A stretch of DNA of 64,000 bases from Paenisporosarcina antarctica. Its GTDB lineage: Bacteria > Bacillota > Bacilli > Bacillales_A > Planococcaceae. Both the position numbers and the translations under genes were made by a program. Positions 43,578 to 53,543 of the stretch are shown piece by piece (the first letter of the stretch is position 1; every line of letters starts with the position of its first letter). Below the pieces are notes generated by a model, which saw only the letters and a list, made by a program, of their open reading frames with translations, did not search any database and had not been told where the DNA came from. The DNA is taken from positions 3,168,001-3,232,000 of the forward strand of contig NZ_CP038015.1 in the NCBI RefSeq assembly GCF_004367585.1. The letters run 5' to 3'.

Positions 43578-43914
43578 AATTCCATTGTTTGATTACCGTC
43601 ACTTCCCTAATATTTCTCTCACAAAATTCTCATTTTTCAATATGAATTAGAGCCGCTGAAGAATCTTAATCAGCGGCCATTTACATTCCACATTTCATTG
43701 AATAAGTATCTAAACTCTGCTGAATTAAATGCTAAGCAAACTCATATACCTGAATTCCCGAAGTCAACGGCAATAAAAATATAAACTTTATCGATTTATA
43801 GTTCGAGCAAAACGTGGGGGAAGATATTTTGTGCAACCTGGCGAGTCATAGCGGCAACCTAGCGCACTGTTCAGTCAACCTGAACCAGCTCGGCGCACCT
43901 ATCCATTATATTTA
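43578..43914. other. Intergenic region with array D
   Basis: About 340 bases. It holds a weak hairpin GCCGCTGA/TCAGCGGC at 43652-43677 and array D. No gene seen. Confidence 0.55.
43834..43900. repeat. Array D: CAACCT cores at exact 21-bp spacing
   Basis: CAACCT begins at 43834, 43855 and 43876 (21 bp apart), and a variant ends at 43900. Cores are GCAACCTGGCG, GCAACCTAGCG and TCAACCTGAAC. It is more GC-rich than its surroundings. Confidence 0.8.
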
Positions 43915-43963
43915 AGTAGAAAGAGGCTCATTTCCGGTTTGGAAACGAGCCTCTTTCTACTTA
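43915..43963 (-). terminator. Terminator of the ABC exporter operon
   Basis: AAGTAGAAAGAGGCTC pairs perfectly with GAGCCTCTTTCTACTT. The stop codon of the last gene lies at its edge. Confidence 0.85.
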
Positions 43964-45823
43964 ACCTGCTACTTTTTCAGTAAATTGACTATTGTATAGA
44001 TCTGCGTAGAAACCATTTTCTTCTAAAAGTTCTGTATGTGTACCTTGCTCGATTACTTTTCCTTGATCCATCACAAGAATCAAATCCGCATCCTTAATAG
44101 TTGATAGACGATGGGCAATGACAAAACTAGTCCGCCCTTCCATCAATCGATTCATCGCCTTTTGAATAAACACTTCAGTCCGTGTGTCCACACTTGAAGT
44201 CGCCTCATCGAGTATCATGATTGGCGGGTTTGCTAAAACAGCTCGCGCGATTGTCAGAAGCTGCTTTTGTCCTTGTGAAATGTTAGAGGCTTCTTCGTTT
44301 AAGACTGTTTCATAGCTATCAGGTAGTGTTCGAATGAAATGATCAGCATGAGCAGTTCGAGCGGCTGCGAAAATCTCTTCGTCTGTTGCGCCAGTTTTGC
44401 CATATGCAATATTATCTTTTATCGTTCCATTAAATAGCCAAGTATCTTGAAGCACCATTCCAAAACTCTTTCGAAGATCACTCCTAGACATATTGCGTGT
44501 ATCTAGCCCGTCGATCAAAATCTTACCCCCATTCAGCTCATAAAAACGCATCAAGAGATTAATCATGGTCGTTTTCCCAGCACCTGTAGGTCCTACTATT
44601 GCGACCGTTTGTCCAGACAAGACATCAATATTCATATCTTTAATTAGTAAGTCTTGTTCGTATCCAAAATCGACATGTTCGAATGCAACAGCACCCACTG
44701 CTCTTTCCAAACGTACTGAAGTAATTTCTTTTGTTTCTTCTTCTTCATCGAGCAACTCAAAGACACGTTCAGCTGCCGCAACCGTTGACTGAATAATATT
44801 TGCGATATTAGCTGTTTGTGTGATGGGCTGAGTGAATTGTTTTGAATAAGTAATAAATGCTTGAATATCACCTATTGAGATAGCACGTTGGGTTACTAAT
44901 ATCCCTCCAACGACGCTTATCAGGACATAGCTCAAATTTCCAATAAAGAACATCATAGGCATGATGATCCCCGAAATAAACTGCGCTTTAGTTCCCGCTT
45001 TATACAATTCTTCATTAACCAAATTAAATTTGGCACCAGACTTTTTCTCATGTCCAAATGCTTTAACGATTTGGTGTCCTGTATACATTTCTTCAATATG
45101 TCCATTTAATTCACCGAGGGTGCGTTGTTGATCGGCAAAATGTTTTTGGGATCTTTTCAAAATGGGTTTAATGACAAATATTGAAAGCGGTAAACTCACA
45201 ATTGAAATTAGCGTCAATAAAGGACTAATCGTAAGCATCATGATGATAATTCCCACAATCGTTACAATGGAAGTGATGAACTGCGTCAAGCTTTGTTGAA
45301 GCGTGCTGCCAATTGTATCAATGTCATTGGTCATTCGGCTAAGGGTTTCTCCATTCGGGTTTCCATCAAAGTATTGAAGAGGCAGTTTCTCCAGCTTTTT
45401 ATTAACATCTTCACGAAGGTCATAAACCGTATCTTGAGCAACACTAGACATAATATATTGTTGTACGTAACTGAATAGACTACTTAAAACATACAGGCCA
45501 ACAAGTAGTAAAAGAATCTGTCCAATTTTATCAAAGTTAATGGTCGCTCCAGATGTTCCTTGAAATTTCCCGTATGCCCCTTCAAATAATTCTGTAATTG
45601 CCGTCCCCATAATTTTTGGTCCAGCAATCATAAAAACCGTACTTAATATAGCTGCGAAGAACACGGCAATCAATTTGTTACGTCGTGGTTTTAAATAAGT
45701 TAAAAGACGTCTCAATGTTCCTTTAAAATTCTTAGCTTTTTGTCCCATCATCATCATGTTACCGCCACCAGGACCTTGCCCCATCGGTCCAGCATTTTGA
45801 GGTGGTTTCTTTAATTTACTCAT
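43961..45823 (-). CDS. Heterodimeric ABC exporter subunit B (canonical Walker B)
   Basis: A 620-residue half-transporter. A Gly/Met-rich N-terminal tail (GPMGQGPGGGNMMMMGQ) is followed by six helices and an ATPase domain. Walker A is GPTGAGKTT, and Walker B with catalytic Glu is IMILDEATSSVDTRTE, but the signature is ISQGQKQ instead of LSGGQ. The partner upstream shows the opposite pattern. This complementary asymmetry is that of heterodimeric multidrug exporters such as BmrCD and LmrCD. It overlaps the previous gene by 4 bases (ATGA), indicating translational coupling. Confidence 0.9.
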   Translation of the reverse strand: MSKLKKPPQNAGPMGQGPGGGNMMMMGQKAKNFKGTLRRLLTYLKPRRNKLIAVFFAAILSTVFMIAGPKIMGTAITELFEGAYGKFQGTSGATINFDKIGQILLLLVGLYVLSSLFSYVQQYIMSSVAQDTVYDLREDVNKKLEKLPLQYFDGNPNGETLSRMTNDIDTIGSTLQQSLTQFITSIVTIVGIIIMMLTISPLLTLISIVSLPLSIFVIKPILKRSQKHFADQQRTLGELNGHIEEMYTGHQIVKAFGHEKKSGAKFNLVNEELYKAGTKAQFISGIIMPMMFFIGNLSYVLISVVGGILVTQRAISIGDIQAFITYSKQFTQPITQTANIANIIQSTVAAAERVFELLDEEEETKEITSVRLERAVGAVAFEHVDFGYEQDLLIKDMNIDVLSGQTVAIVGPTGAGKTTMINLLMRFYELNGGKILIDGLDTRNMSRSDLRKSFGMVLQDTWLFNGTIKDNIAYGKTGATDEEIFAAARTAHADHFIRTLPDSYETVLNEEASNISQGQKQLLTIARAVLANPPIMILDEATSSVDTRTEVFIQKAMNRLMEGRTSFVIAHRLSTIKDADLILVMDQGKVIEQGTHTELLEENGFYADLYNSQFTEKVAG

Positions 45824-47544
45824 GCTATTTCCTCCTCTGAAAGCTGTGATAGGGCGATTTCACGGTAAATTTCATTGGTGTCAAGTAACTCTTGATGTGT
45901 TCCCATACCGACAATATGTCCTTCGTCTAACACAATGATTCGGTCAGCTTCGACGACAGTACTAACACGTTGCGCAACGAGCAATACCGTCGCATCTTTT
46001 GTTTCATCTTTTAATGCTGCGCGAAGTTTGGCGTCAGTCTTGAAATCAAGTGCTGAAAAGCTATCATCAAATATATAGATATCCGGTTTTCTAATGAGTG
46101 CTCTCGCTATAGACAGTCGTTGTTTTTGTCCTCCTGATAAGTTAGAGCCGCCTTGCTCAATTTCTGCTTTATAGCCGTCTTTCATCTTATTGATAAACTC
46201 TTCTGCTTGCGCTGTACGTGCCGCATGCTCAATTTCATCATGTGTGGCATTTTGTTTTCCAAAGAGAATATTATCAGCAATCGTACCCGTAAAGAGAATG
46301 GATTTTTGTGGAACGAAGCCAATTTTCGAACGAACTTCATCTTGTGAAGCCTTACGAATATCCACACCATTGACACGAATCACGCCATTCGAAATATCAT
46401 AAAAGCGTGGTATTAAATTGACGAGAGTTGATTTACCGGATCCAGTTCCACCGATAATTGCAGTTATTTCACCAGGTTTTGCAGTAAAACTAATATCAGA
46501 CAACGCTGGTTTCTCTGCTCCTGGGTAACTGAATGTCACATGTTCAAATTCTAGAGTACCTTGTTCAAGGTCCGCCTTTTGTGTTCCCTCATCAAGGAAT
46601 GCTGGTTTCATCTCAAGCACTTCGTTTATCCTCTTTGCTGAAACGGCTGCTCGTGGAATCATAACGAACATCATGGACGCCATCACTAATGCAAACATAA
46701 TTTGCATGACATATTGAATAAAAGCCATCAAGTCACCTATTTGCATAGCGCCATTATTAATTCGGATGCCACCAAACCAAATAATACCGACAACCGTTAA
46801 GTTCATAACTAGCATCATTACAGGCATTAAAAATGCCATTATTTTATTAACTTGAATCGACACATCTGTTAAATCTCTATTTGCTTTCTTAAGTCGAACT
46901 TTCTCTTCGCCTTCACGGTTAAATGCACGAATAACTCGAATCCCCGTTAAATTTTCACGTAAAACTAAGTTTAAACGGTCCAAACGTTGTTGCACCAGTT
47001 GAAATAGAGGAACCCCTTTTTTTAGAATAAGGAGGATCGTACCAATTAGCACAGGCATTGCGGCAACAATAACGAGTGTTAATTTAGCGTCTTTTGATAC
47101 TGCCATAATAATCCCACCTACTAACATAATAGGTGCACTAATCACCATACGAAGCATCATAATAACTACTTGCTGAACTTGAGTAATGTCATTTGTCGTC
47201 CTTGTAATTAGTGAAGCTGTTCCCACTTCGTCAAATTCTTGCAATGAAAATTTCGCAACATGATTAAATACTTTTTGACGAATATCGCGTCCCATTCCCA
47301 TAGCTGCTTTAGAAGAATAATAACTTGCGATAATGGAGGCAGTAGCGCCAAGTAAAGAAACCAACAGCATAAATCCACCAATTCTCCAAATATAGGGGAT
47401 GTCTCCTATTACGACACCTTTATCAATAATGTCACCCATTAGAGTAGGCAAAAAGAGGTCCGACATGGATTGAATAAAGACTAGACCAATAACTGCTAAA
47501 ACAAGCCACTTATATACGGATAAGTGTTTCAGTAATTTAATCAC
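45820..47544 (-). CDS. Heterodimeric ABC exporter subunit A (degenerate catalytic site)
   Basis: A 574-residue half-transporter with six helices and an ATPase domain. Walker A is GGTGSGKST and the signature is a normal LSGGQKQR, but Walker B ends IYIFDDSFSALD with Asp where the catalytic Glu should be. Together with subunit B, one composite ATP site is intact and one is degenerate. Likely substrates are drugs or lipids. It starts at a GTG overlapping the MarR stop (GTGA) by 4 bases, and its own end overlaps the next gene by 4. Confidence 0.9.
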   Translation of the reverse strand: MIKLLKHLSVYKWLVLAVIGLVFIQSMSDLFLPTLMGDIIDKGVVIGDIPYIWRIGGFMLLVSLLGATASIIASYYSSKAAMGMGRDIRQKVFNHVAKFSLQEFDEVGTASLITRTTNDITQVQQVVIMMLRMVISAPIMLVGGIIMAVSKDAKLTLVIVAAMPVLIGTILLILKKGVPLFQLVQQRLDRLNLVLRENLTGIRVIRAFNREGEEKVRLKKANRDLTDVSIQVNKIMAFLMPVMMLVMNLTVVGIIWFGGIRINNGAMQIGDLMAFIQYVMQIMFALVMASMMFVMIPRAAVSAKRINEVLEMKPAFLDEGTQKADLEQGTLEFEHVTFSYPGAEKPALSDISFTAKPGEITAIIGGTGSGKSTLVNLIPRFYDISNGVIRVNGVDIRKASQDEVRSKIGFVPQKSILFTGTIADNILFGKQNATHDEIEHAARTAQAEEFINKMKDGYKAEIEQGGSNLSGGQKQRLSIARALIRKPDIYIFDDSFSALDFKTDAKLRAALKDETKDATVLLVAQRVSTVVEADRIIVLDEGHIVGMGTHQELLDTNEIYREIALSQLSEEEIA

Positions 47545-48029
47545 TTCTTACACTCCCCTTGTTCAAGTTCTGGTGCTTCTGCCTCCAGATAAGTTGTGAT
47601 TTGTTGATGAGATTCAAGCAAATCTTCATATTGATTTTTAGTTAGCATTTCACTTACAGATTGGAATACTTGATGAATTCCTCCCTCTTGTTGATGAATC
47701 GTGCAAATAAGCCTTTCTCCTTTTTTCGTGAGTGACAACAACGTCTCCCTGCGATTCCCTTCGACTTGTTGCCGGTTAATCAAACCCTCTCGAACGAGTC
47801 CATCGACTCCCTGACTAAGTGTACTTTTAGGTAGAAATGTTTTTTCTCCAACTGTCTTTTGTGTCATTTGCTTGTGGAGTGTAATTGCCATCAGTATTGA
47901 AAATTGTGGAACTGATAAATCATTTTCTATCGCTGACTTTTGGACGAGTCGTATCAAGTTCTTTTGTACGTTCCAAAACGAGCTTAATAATTGTGTTGAT
48001 TGCATCAATTTTTGATTTTCATTATTCAA
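47541..48029 (-). CDS. MarR-family regulator of the ABC exporter
   Basis: A 162-residue winged-helix protein. KTFLPKSTLSQGVDGLVREGL carries the recognition helix, and NRRETLLSLTKKGERLI the wing. MarR proteins repress efflux genes and release DNA when bound by a drug. The start is a TTG after TGGAGA. It is the first gene of a three-gene operon with 4-base overlaps, so it almost surely controls the exporter and itself. The upstream stretch at 48057-48093 with repeated GTTC/GAAC pieces is a possible operator. Confidence 0.88.
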   Translation of the reverse strand: MNNENQKLMQSTQLLSSFWNVQKNLIRLVQKSAIENDLSVPQFSILMAITLHKQMTQKTVGEKTFLPKSTLSQGVDGLVREGLINRQQVEGNRRETLLSLTKKGERLICTIHQQEGGIHQVFQSVSEMLTKNQYEDLLESHQQITTYLEAEAPELEQGECKK

Positions 48030-48447
48030 TTGAATATCTCCATTTCTTTATTTCAAAATAGTTCGTAATTGAACAGTTCATATATGTTCTATTAAATTTA
48101 CATCTATTATTCTACATAGTCAATCTGGATGTTTATACACGAATGTTGATTAAAACGAATACATAATCCATTTAATTTTTTCACGCTGGTTGCACTTCTA
48201 ACTAGATATGCTTTTAATAGGATATCCCCTAGAAATCACGACTTCATGAATCCCTTGAAGTTTCGATTGGACGCAGTTTAATAAATAAAATGACACTAAA
48301 ACAACCTAACTTGGATAAATTAATAAGAAAAATCGAGCAAAGAAAGCATCAATTTATAAAAAATTTTCCACTTTCTTCTCTCTATAAATAGACCTACTCT
48401 TAGTGGGTAGATCTATAGTTTTTTTATTGAATTTAATTAATATCATT
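48030..48447. other. Intergenic upstream of the MarR operon
   Basis: About 420 AT-rich bases. It holds the likely MarR operator (repeats of AGTTC and GAACA near 48057-48093) and a hairpin at 48387-48427 (TAGACCTAC with GTAGATCTA and a plus-strand T-tract). No gene seen. Confidence 0.5.
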
Positions 48448-49773
48448 TCAGTTTTTTTTCAAGAATTCCTCGAAATTCGTTAAATTGTTAGTGGTAGTAG
48501 CCACGCTACATAGCGCCCGATAGAATTGCTGGCTATCATGTTCAAAAAGAAATAGATTTTCAAAACCTTGTGCGCTGTATACTGCAAAATCCCAAACTGA
48601 TTGATAATCGCTTGGATGTAGCGATTTAGCCATTTGATCTAAAACATCTAAAATATCCGTTGAAGCAATCACATTATCTTTTGCATAGTGTCTAATATAT
48701 CCTAGTCCACTGTACAAATAGTGATTAAAGTCTCTTTTTTGAAGAATTAATCGAAGGTTATTCTCATCATCTACTAAATAGCGAGAGTTGTCAGTTACTC
48801 GTGAAATAGAAACAAGAACTTCACCGATTTGGTAAATCGCTGTCTTTGCTGTCTTAGGATCATAATTCCCTAGTGCTCTAACCGCAACCTCGACTAGTTT
48901 ATTAATGCTGAATTCAATATCTTGATCTTCTGTTTGTCTCTTTCCAATCCTAAAAAGAGTCAAATATTTATCTTCTTGGATGGAATACTCATGCTTATTC
49001 CAGTAGGTTAGAATTGGTGTGGTTTCAAAGACGTAGTTCCCAATTGTGTACTCAAAGTTAATGACAATGTCATCTTCTTGAGCTTTTCTAATCATCATGA
49101 TGAAATCCACATGCTGAATGTAACCTGATTTACCTGCTTTAATCTGACTACCCATTCCTTCCCTTATTTGTTCATCTGTATCTTTGAAATCTTTTACTTT
49201 AAAGACATCTAATTCTTTTTTCAATGTACTGTTGATAATGTTCAAAGCTTCTTTTTTTATGTCATCTGTCATTTGATTCACACGTAACCACGCGACTGCA
49301 TGATTAATAAAGAAGATAAAAGTTCCCATCGACAAAATAGCTAATATGGTGGCTACTAGAGGTACTGCAAAATAATATTCAGCGATCCTTTTATTGAGAA
49401 AAAGGAAGGATAATAACACATATATAAAGCTACCAGTAAAAATTCCTAACACACGTTGTGTAGCTTTGCTTGCCATGAAATTTCTAAGCGTACGAGGGGA
49501 AAACTGTCCAGAAAATGTCGCAAAAACAACCAATACTAAATTAAATGTGAATATTGTCAGCGATAAGTTCGCAAGAGTAAGAGTACTTACAAGAGAAAGT
49601 GTTAGTTCATAATCTACGGCAAATAAAGGCCTCATTCGATCGCCTAAGTTGTAGTTTAAGTCCGCAACTAATGATACGCTTAATAAAACAGTGGAATAAA
49701 AGACGTAAAGAACAGGTGTAAACCATAAGTTAGACTGAATCTGATTGATTAGATCTTTTTCTGACATCCTCAT
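48448..49773 (-). CDS. DUF2254 membrane protein
   Basis: A protein of about 441 residues. Four membrane helices occupy the N-terminal 190 residues (LWFTPVLYVFYSTVLLSVSL, TLTLANLSLTIFTFNLVLVV). The segment FATFSGQFSPRTLRNFMASK is the most conserved DUF2254 block. The C-terminal half is a large cytoplasmic domain (FSINKLVEVAVRALG, LYSGLGYIRHYAKD). The function is unknown. The frame opens at 49911, but GAAGGGACAATAA precedes the ATG at 49773, and homology begins there. Monocistronic. Confidence 0.8.
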   Translation of the reverse strand: MRMSEKDLINQIQSNLWFTPVLYVFYSTVLLSVSLVADLNYNLGDRMRPLFAVDYELTLSLVSTLTLANLSLTIFTFNLVLVVFATFSGQFSPRTLRNFMASKATQRVLGIFTGSFIYVLLSFLFLNKRIAEYYFAVPLVATILAILSMGTFIFFINHAVAWLRVNQMTDDIKKEALNIINSTLKKELDVFKVKDFKDTDEQIREGMGSQIKAGKSGYIQHVDFIMMIRKAQEDDIVINFEYTIGNYVFETTPILTYWNKHEYSIQEDKYLTLFRIGKRQTEDQDIEFSINKLVEVAVRALGNYDPKTAKTAIYQIGEVLVSISRVTDNSRYLVDDENNLRLILQKRDFNHYLYSGLGYIRHYAKDNVIASTDILDVLDQMAKSLHPSDYQSVWDFAVYSAQGFENLFLFEHDSQQFYRALCSVATTTNNLTNFEEFLKKN

Positions 49774-50079
49774 ATTTATTGTCCCTTCTAAAGAAGCCTT
49801 CATTGTGGTGGATCTAAATTTAATGTATATAGGAGTTAGCGTACCCAATGAAATGTGGGAAATACCTAAAAATGCATAAAGGAACAGTGTGGAAGCGCAA
49901 TCAGCATACAAATCATGAAGCCAATTGCCACCATGCGAAATAATGCTTGTTTAGACACTAACTTATAACAAATACGATAAAATACTGTCTGCATAAAGGA
50001 TTTTTCATAGAATAAGCAGTATGTACGGAGAAATTGTTGTTTTTTTGTTATAGTAGAAATAAAATGTGGGAGGTTTAAC
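49774..50079. other. Divergent intergenic region
   Basis: About 300 AT-rich bases between the DUF2254 gene and yajQ. It holds their promoters. No repeats or structures were recognised. Confidence 0.4.
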
Positions 50080-50571
50080 ATGGCTAAAGATAGTTCATTT
50101 GATATTGTTTCAGAAGTTGATTTTTCAGAAGTTACAAACGCAGTCACGTTGGCGCAGAAAGAAATTAAAACACGGTATGACTTTAAAGGAAGTATAAGTA
50201 GTATTACGTTAGATAAAGAAGAGATTGTGCTTGTTTCCGATGATGAATATAAGCTAGAGCAGTTGAAGGATGTTTTAATTAGCAAGTTGATTCAACGTAA
50301 TGTATCAATCAAAAACATTGAATATGGCAAACTCGACGGTGCTTCTGGAGGAAATGTTCGCCAACGCACTAAATTAATTCAAGGTATTGATAAAGACCTA
50401 GCAAGAGACATTATCGCTCTCATTAAGAACAGTGGCGTTAAAGTTAAAACTCAAATTCAAGATGATCAAATCCGTGTGACAGGCAAAAACCGTGATGACC
50501 TTCAAGCCATTATTTTAGCGGTAAGACAAGCTGACATGCCGATTGATATCCAGTTCATTAATTACAGATAG
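50080..50571 (+). CDS. yajQ: YajQ-family nucleotide/c-di-GMP-binding protein
   Basis: A 163-residue protein of two tandem ferredoxin-like domains. [20 protein letters not shown], then KTRYDFKGS near the N-terminus and [15 protein letters not shown] at the C-terminus are the family signatures. In Xanthomonas, YajQ (XC_3703) binds c-di-GMP and modulates transcription; elsewhere it binds nucleotides. A GGDEF protein encoded at 41187 gives a possible c-di-GMP source, but the link is only inferred. GGGAGG precedes the ATG. It is followed by a GC-rich terminator. Confidence 0.92.
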   Translation: MAKDSSFDIVSEVDFSEVTNAVTLAQKEIKTRYDFKGSISSITLDKEEIVLVSDDEYKLEQLKDVLISKLIQRNVSIKNIEYGKLDGASGGNVRQRTKLIQGIDKDLARDIIALIKNSGVKVKTQIQDDQIRVTGKNRDDLQAIILAVRQADMPIDIQFINYR

Positions 50572-50600
50572 TCAGGAATCCTAGATACTATTGAAATAAA

Positions 50601-50628
50601 CGGTTCGCTCTCGGGCGAACTTTTTTTA
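50601..50628 (+). terminator. Terminator of yajQ
   Basis: GGTTCGCTC pairs with GGGCGAAC and is followed by seven T residues. Confidence 0.9.
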
Positions 50629-51208
50629 CGGGAATTTATTGAGTTTCCTTTAATCTTGGGACCGCAACATGTGAAGAAGTAAATATAAAAAGCCAAGGGA
50701 TTGTCCCCTGGCCTCTGAAAAACTTACATTTTAAAATTTGTAAGTGTGTTTAAATTGAAAGCGGCGACATTTCGTTCTATTTCGGACGAAATGTCGCCGT
50801 TTCTTTCTTATTGCCCCTTTAGCTGGGGAATTCCCCTTTAATCGATTCATCAAATTGATACACGGCTTTTCTAACATTTTTCGATTTTTTCATTAAAAAT
50901 TCTTTCGCCGATTTTTGGTTATAGCGTGCTTTTGTATGCGTATTTCCTAGACAAATTGAGGAAAGGATTGTTAATTCAGATTGAAAAACCGGCACATTCT
51001 GTTAGATTTTGAACAGATAAAGGAACCTCACCTTTTTAAGATGAAAGAATATATATACAAGTGATTGAAGTGGAAGGCGGCGACTCCGGCGGGAAAAGCG
51101 AGACAGACGAGACCCCGCAGGTAGCGCAAGCGGACGAGGAGGCTTGGCGCTCGCCCCGCGGAAAGCGTCCGCCTGAAACGGAAATCACCGGTACTAGCCC
51201 ATAAAAAA
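50629..51208. other. Intergenic region with hairpins, an unidentified reading-frame remnant and repeat R3
   Basis: It holds hairpins at 50690-50713 (GCCAAGGGA/TCCCCTGGC) and 50762-50799 (CGGCGACATTTCGT with complement, then T-rich) and repeat R3. On the minus strand, 50819-51002 is open for about 60 codons without a start; it reads VPVFQSELTILSSICLG, KARYNQKSAKEFLMKKS and ends KGEFPS. I cannot identify it; it may be the tail of a deleted gene. Confidence 0.45.
51069..51190 (+). repeat. Dispersed mosaic repeat R3 (without insert)
   Basis: AAGGCGGCGACTCCGGCGGG, AAAAGCGAGACAGACGAGAC, CCCGCAGG, GCGGACGAGGAGGCT and CCCGCGGAAAGCGTCCGCCT. It is the shortest of the four copies and lacks the hairpin module of R1, R2 and R4, so it is probably the ancestral form. 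Confidence 0.85.
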
Positions 51209-51241
51209 AGAGTGCTATAACGCCAGTTCGTTATAACACTC
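51209..51241 (-). terminator. Terminator of lldP
   Basis: GAGTGCTATAACG pairs with CGTTATAACACTC around CCAGTT, followed by CTTTTTTTAT on the minus strand. Confidence 0.85.
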
Positions 51242-51304
51242 GCTAAGAAATATTAAATTGTCTTTTTTAGTGGCCATGTTATTAATACATTCTTTAAAGT
51301 ACTG

Positions 51305-53095
51305 TCAAACTGCCTTGCGCAATTCTTTTGGTTTTTTGATTTCCAATAAATCTGTTCTCTTACGGTTAGTTGCAATAATGTAAATAGCAATACAAGCAAT
51401 GAGAACGGCAATAAATGTACCTAGATTAAAGATACCTTTTTGTGAGTACCATACAATTGAGTATCCAATGGATCCTGTTAACAGAGCATAGTACACAAAT
51501 GGTAGGAATGTTTTCCGGATAATATCGCCTTCTTTTCCTACTAAACCTACTACTGCAGACGCTGCTACTACGTTATGCACAGCAATCATATTTCCTGCCG
51601 CTCCACCAACGGCTTGGAGAGCCACGATCCATGTAGCGTCAACGCCCATCTGTGATCCTACATCAAATTGGAATAAGGAGAACATCATATTACTTACCGT
51701 ATTACTTCCAGCAATAAAGGCACCTAATCCACCAATAAATGTAGCGAAGAACGGCCAAAAATCACCAGCTAGTGCTACTGCACCATTTGCTAATTCAATT
51801 GGCATTCTATCAAACCCAGCTGCTCCACCACCCGTGTTTAAAAATACTTGAACCATTGGAACTGTGAAAATAAGGGCTGTCGATGCGGCAATCATCGTTT
51901 TACCAGACTGAGTCCAAGCACGTTTGTATGAGCTCAAATTCATCCCGTGAAGGAAGTATGTGATTAAGGAAACAGCAATAAAGATTGTACCTGGCAAATA
52001 CAATGGCTGAAAGCTTGATGTAATGCCCGAATCAAAAATATTCTCAAACTTTACTGTCCATGATTGCGCCCACCCAAGAAATGGTAGCGTTTTCAATCTT
52101 GTTAACACTAAGAATAATCCGATTAAAATATAAGGTGTCCATGCACGAATCATGCTCATGCTTCCACTCTTATGTGTGATATCTTTGATTTCAAGCTGAC
52201 CAACCCATTCAGGATTCCACTTTGATTTTTCTTCAAAATCCCATATTTCATCTTTAGGAGGCATAAGGAAACCTTTTTTTGCTGCAAAGACGACAATTAC
52301 TAAGCCAACTAATCCCCCAATCATGGATGGGAACTCAGGACCAAGAACATTTGCTACAATTACATAAGGAATGGTCATGGAAAAAGCTGCAAACAATGCA
52401 AACTTCCAAACCTTAATTCCTTCGCTAAACGATTTATTTTTACCAAAAAATCCTGTCATCAATGCTACTACAATAAGTGGAACGAGTGTTCCAGCAATCA
52501 TATGAAGAATTGCCACTTGCCCACCAATCGCGGTGACTAGTGCAAGAAAGTTATCTGTGATACTTGCATCTGCAGATAATCCTGTCTGGATTCCAACGAG
52601 TATTGGAGTTCCAACAGCACCGAAGGATACTGGTGTGCTCTGAATAATCATTCCCGCAACAACAGCTGGCATAGCTGGAAACCCTAATCCGACCAATAAC
52701 GGAACTGCCACTGCAGCAGGTGTACCGAATCCTGCAGATCCTTCTATAAATGAGCCAAACAGCCAAGCAATAATGATAACCTGAATGCGTCGATCTTCAG
52801 AAATATCTGTAAATCCCTGGCGAATCCTTTTAATTCCTCCACTTTCTTGCAGTGTGTTTAACAGCAAGATAGCACCAAAAATAATGAATAATAAAGTCCC
52901 TGCTACAACAAGGCCATTAATACTTGCTGCTGCAACAGTTGCACCCGGCACTTTCCATATAAATAACGCGAGTACAATTGCGACCAAATAAGAAATGGGC
53001 ATGGCTTTACTTGCGGGCCATCTAAGACCAACTAAAAAAATTGCTACTACTAAAATAGGTAAAAGTGATAAGAACGCTAACATCCCAGTACTCAT
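51305..53095 (-). CDS. lldP: L-lactate permease family transporter (LldP/GlcA)
   Basis: A 596-residue protein with about 14 membrane helices. Typical blocks: [60 protein letters not shown] and [20 protein letters not shown]. LldP and its paralogue GlcA import lactate and glycolate with protons. Lying downstream of the CdaR-type regulator and the glycolate oxidase operon, glycolate is a plausible substrate. GAAAGGGG precedes the ATG. The 450-base gap upstream should hold its own promoter. Confidence 0.9.
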   Translation of the reverse strand: MSTGMLAFLSLLPILVVAIFLVGLRWPASKAMPISYLVAIVLALFIWKVPGATVAAASINGLVVAGTLLFIIFGAILLLNTLQESGGIKRIRQGFTDISEDRRIQVIIIAWLFGSFIEGSAGFGTPAAVAVPLLVGLGFPAMPAVVAGMIIQSTPVSFGAVGTPILVGIQTGLSADASITDNFLALVTAIGGQVAILHMIAGTLVPLIVVALMTGFFGKNKSFSEGIKVWKFALFAAFSMTIPYVIVANVLGPEFPSMIGGLVGLVIVVFAAKKGFLMPPKDEIWDFEEKSKWNPEWVGQLEIKDITHKSGSMSMIRAWTPYILIGLFLVLTRLKTLPFLGWAQSWTVKFENIFDSGITSSFQPLYLPGTIFIAVSLITYFLHGMNLSSYKRAWTQSGKTMIAASTALIFTVPMVQVFLNTGGGAAGFDRMPIELANGAVALAGDFWPFFATFIGGLGAFIAGSNTVSNMMFSLFQFDVGSQMGVDATWIVALQAVGGAAGNMIAVHNVVAASAVVGLVGKEGDIIRKTFLPFVYYALLTGSIGYSIVWYSQKGIFNLGTFIAVLIACIAIYIIATNRKRTDLLEIKKPKELRKAV

Positions 53096-53543
53096 TTACA
53101 TTTCCCCTTTCAAGAGTGTGCATATGTCATACACATAGATTAATATCTTTTTGCATGAATCTCATTATTAGTTATAAGAATATTCAGGTAATTAATCCGA
53201 GAAGTGAAAGACTATTAAAGGCAGCATCTTACACGCACTGTACTTTTTCTTAAACACCTTCCTTAAATGATGTGACCACTTCTGTCTCTCACTCCTTTCA
53301 TAATAGGTTACATTTCTGGTTGAAGAATGTTATAAATTCCTAAATTGATTCTTCTATCTATCAACTTATTTTTTAAAACCTGGCGCCTCAATTAAAACCT
53401 CAATTGCTGACAGCAGGATACATATATAATGATATTATTTAAATAGTCAGACTACTATAGGGTGATGACCATATTTATTCATTAATTATTTACAATTTTT
53501 GTCCAATAATACAAAAAACACTATTATATATAAGGGTAATCCA
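53096..53543. other. Intergenic region upstream of lldP
   Basis: About 450 AT-rich bases. It must contain the lldP promoter and possibly a CdaR-type binding site. I see no terminator, repeat or gene and cannot assign an operator. Confidence 0.4.

Noticed and set aside
49866-50285. 139-codon minus-strand frame
   Set aside because: Most of it is antisense to yajQ, a well-supported gene.
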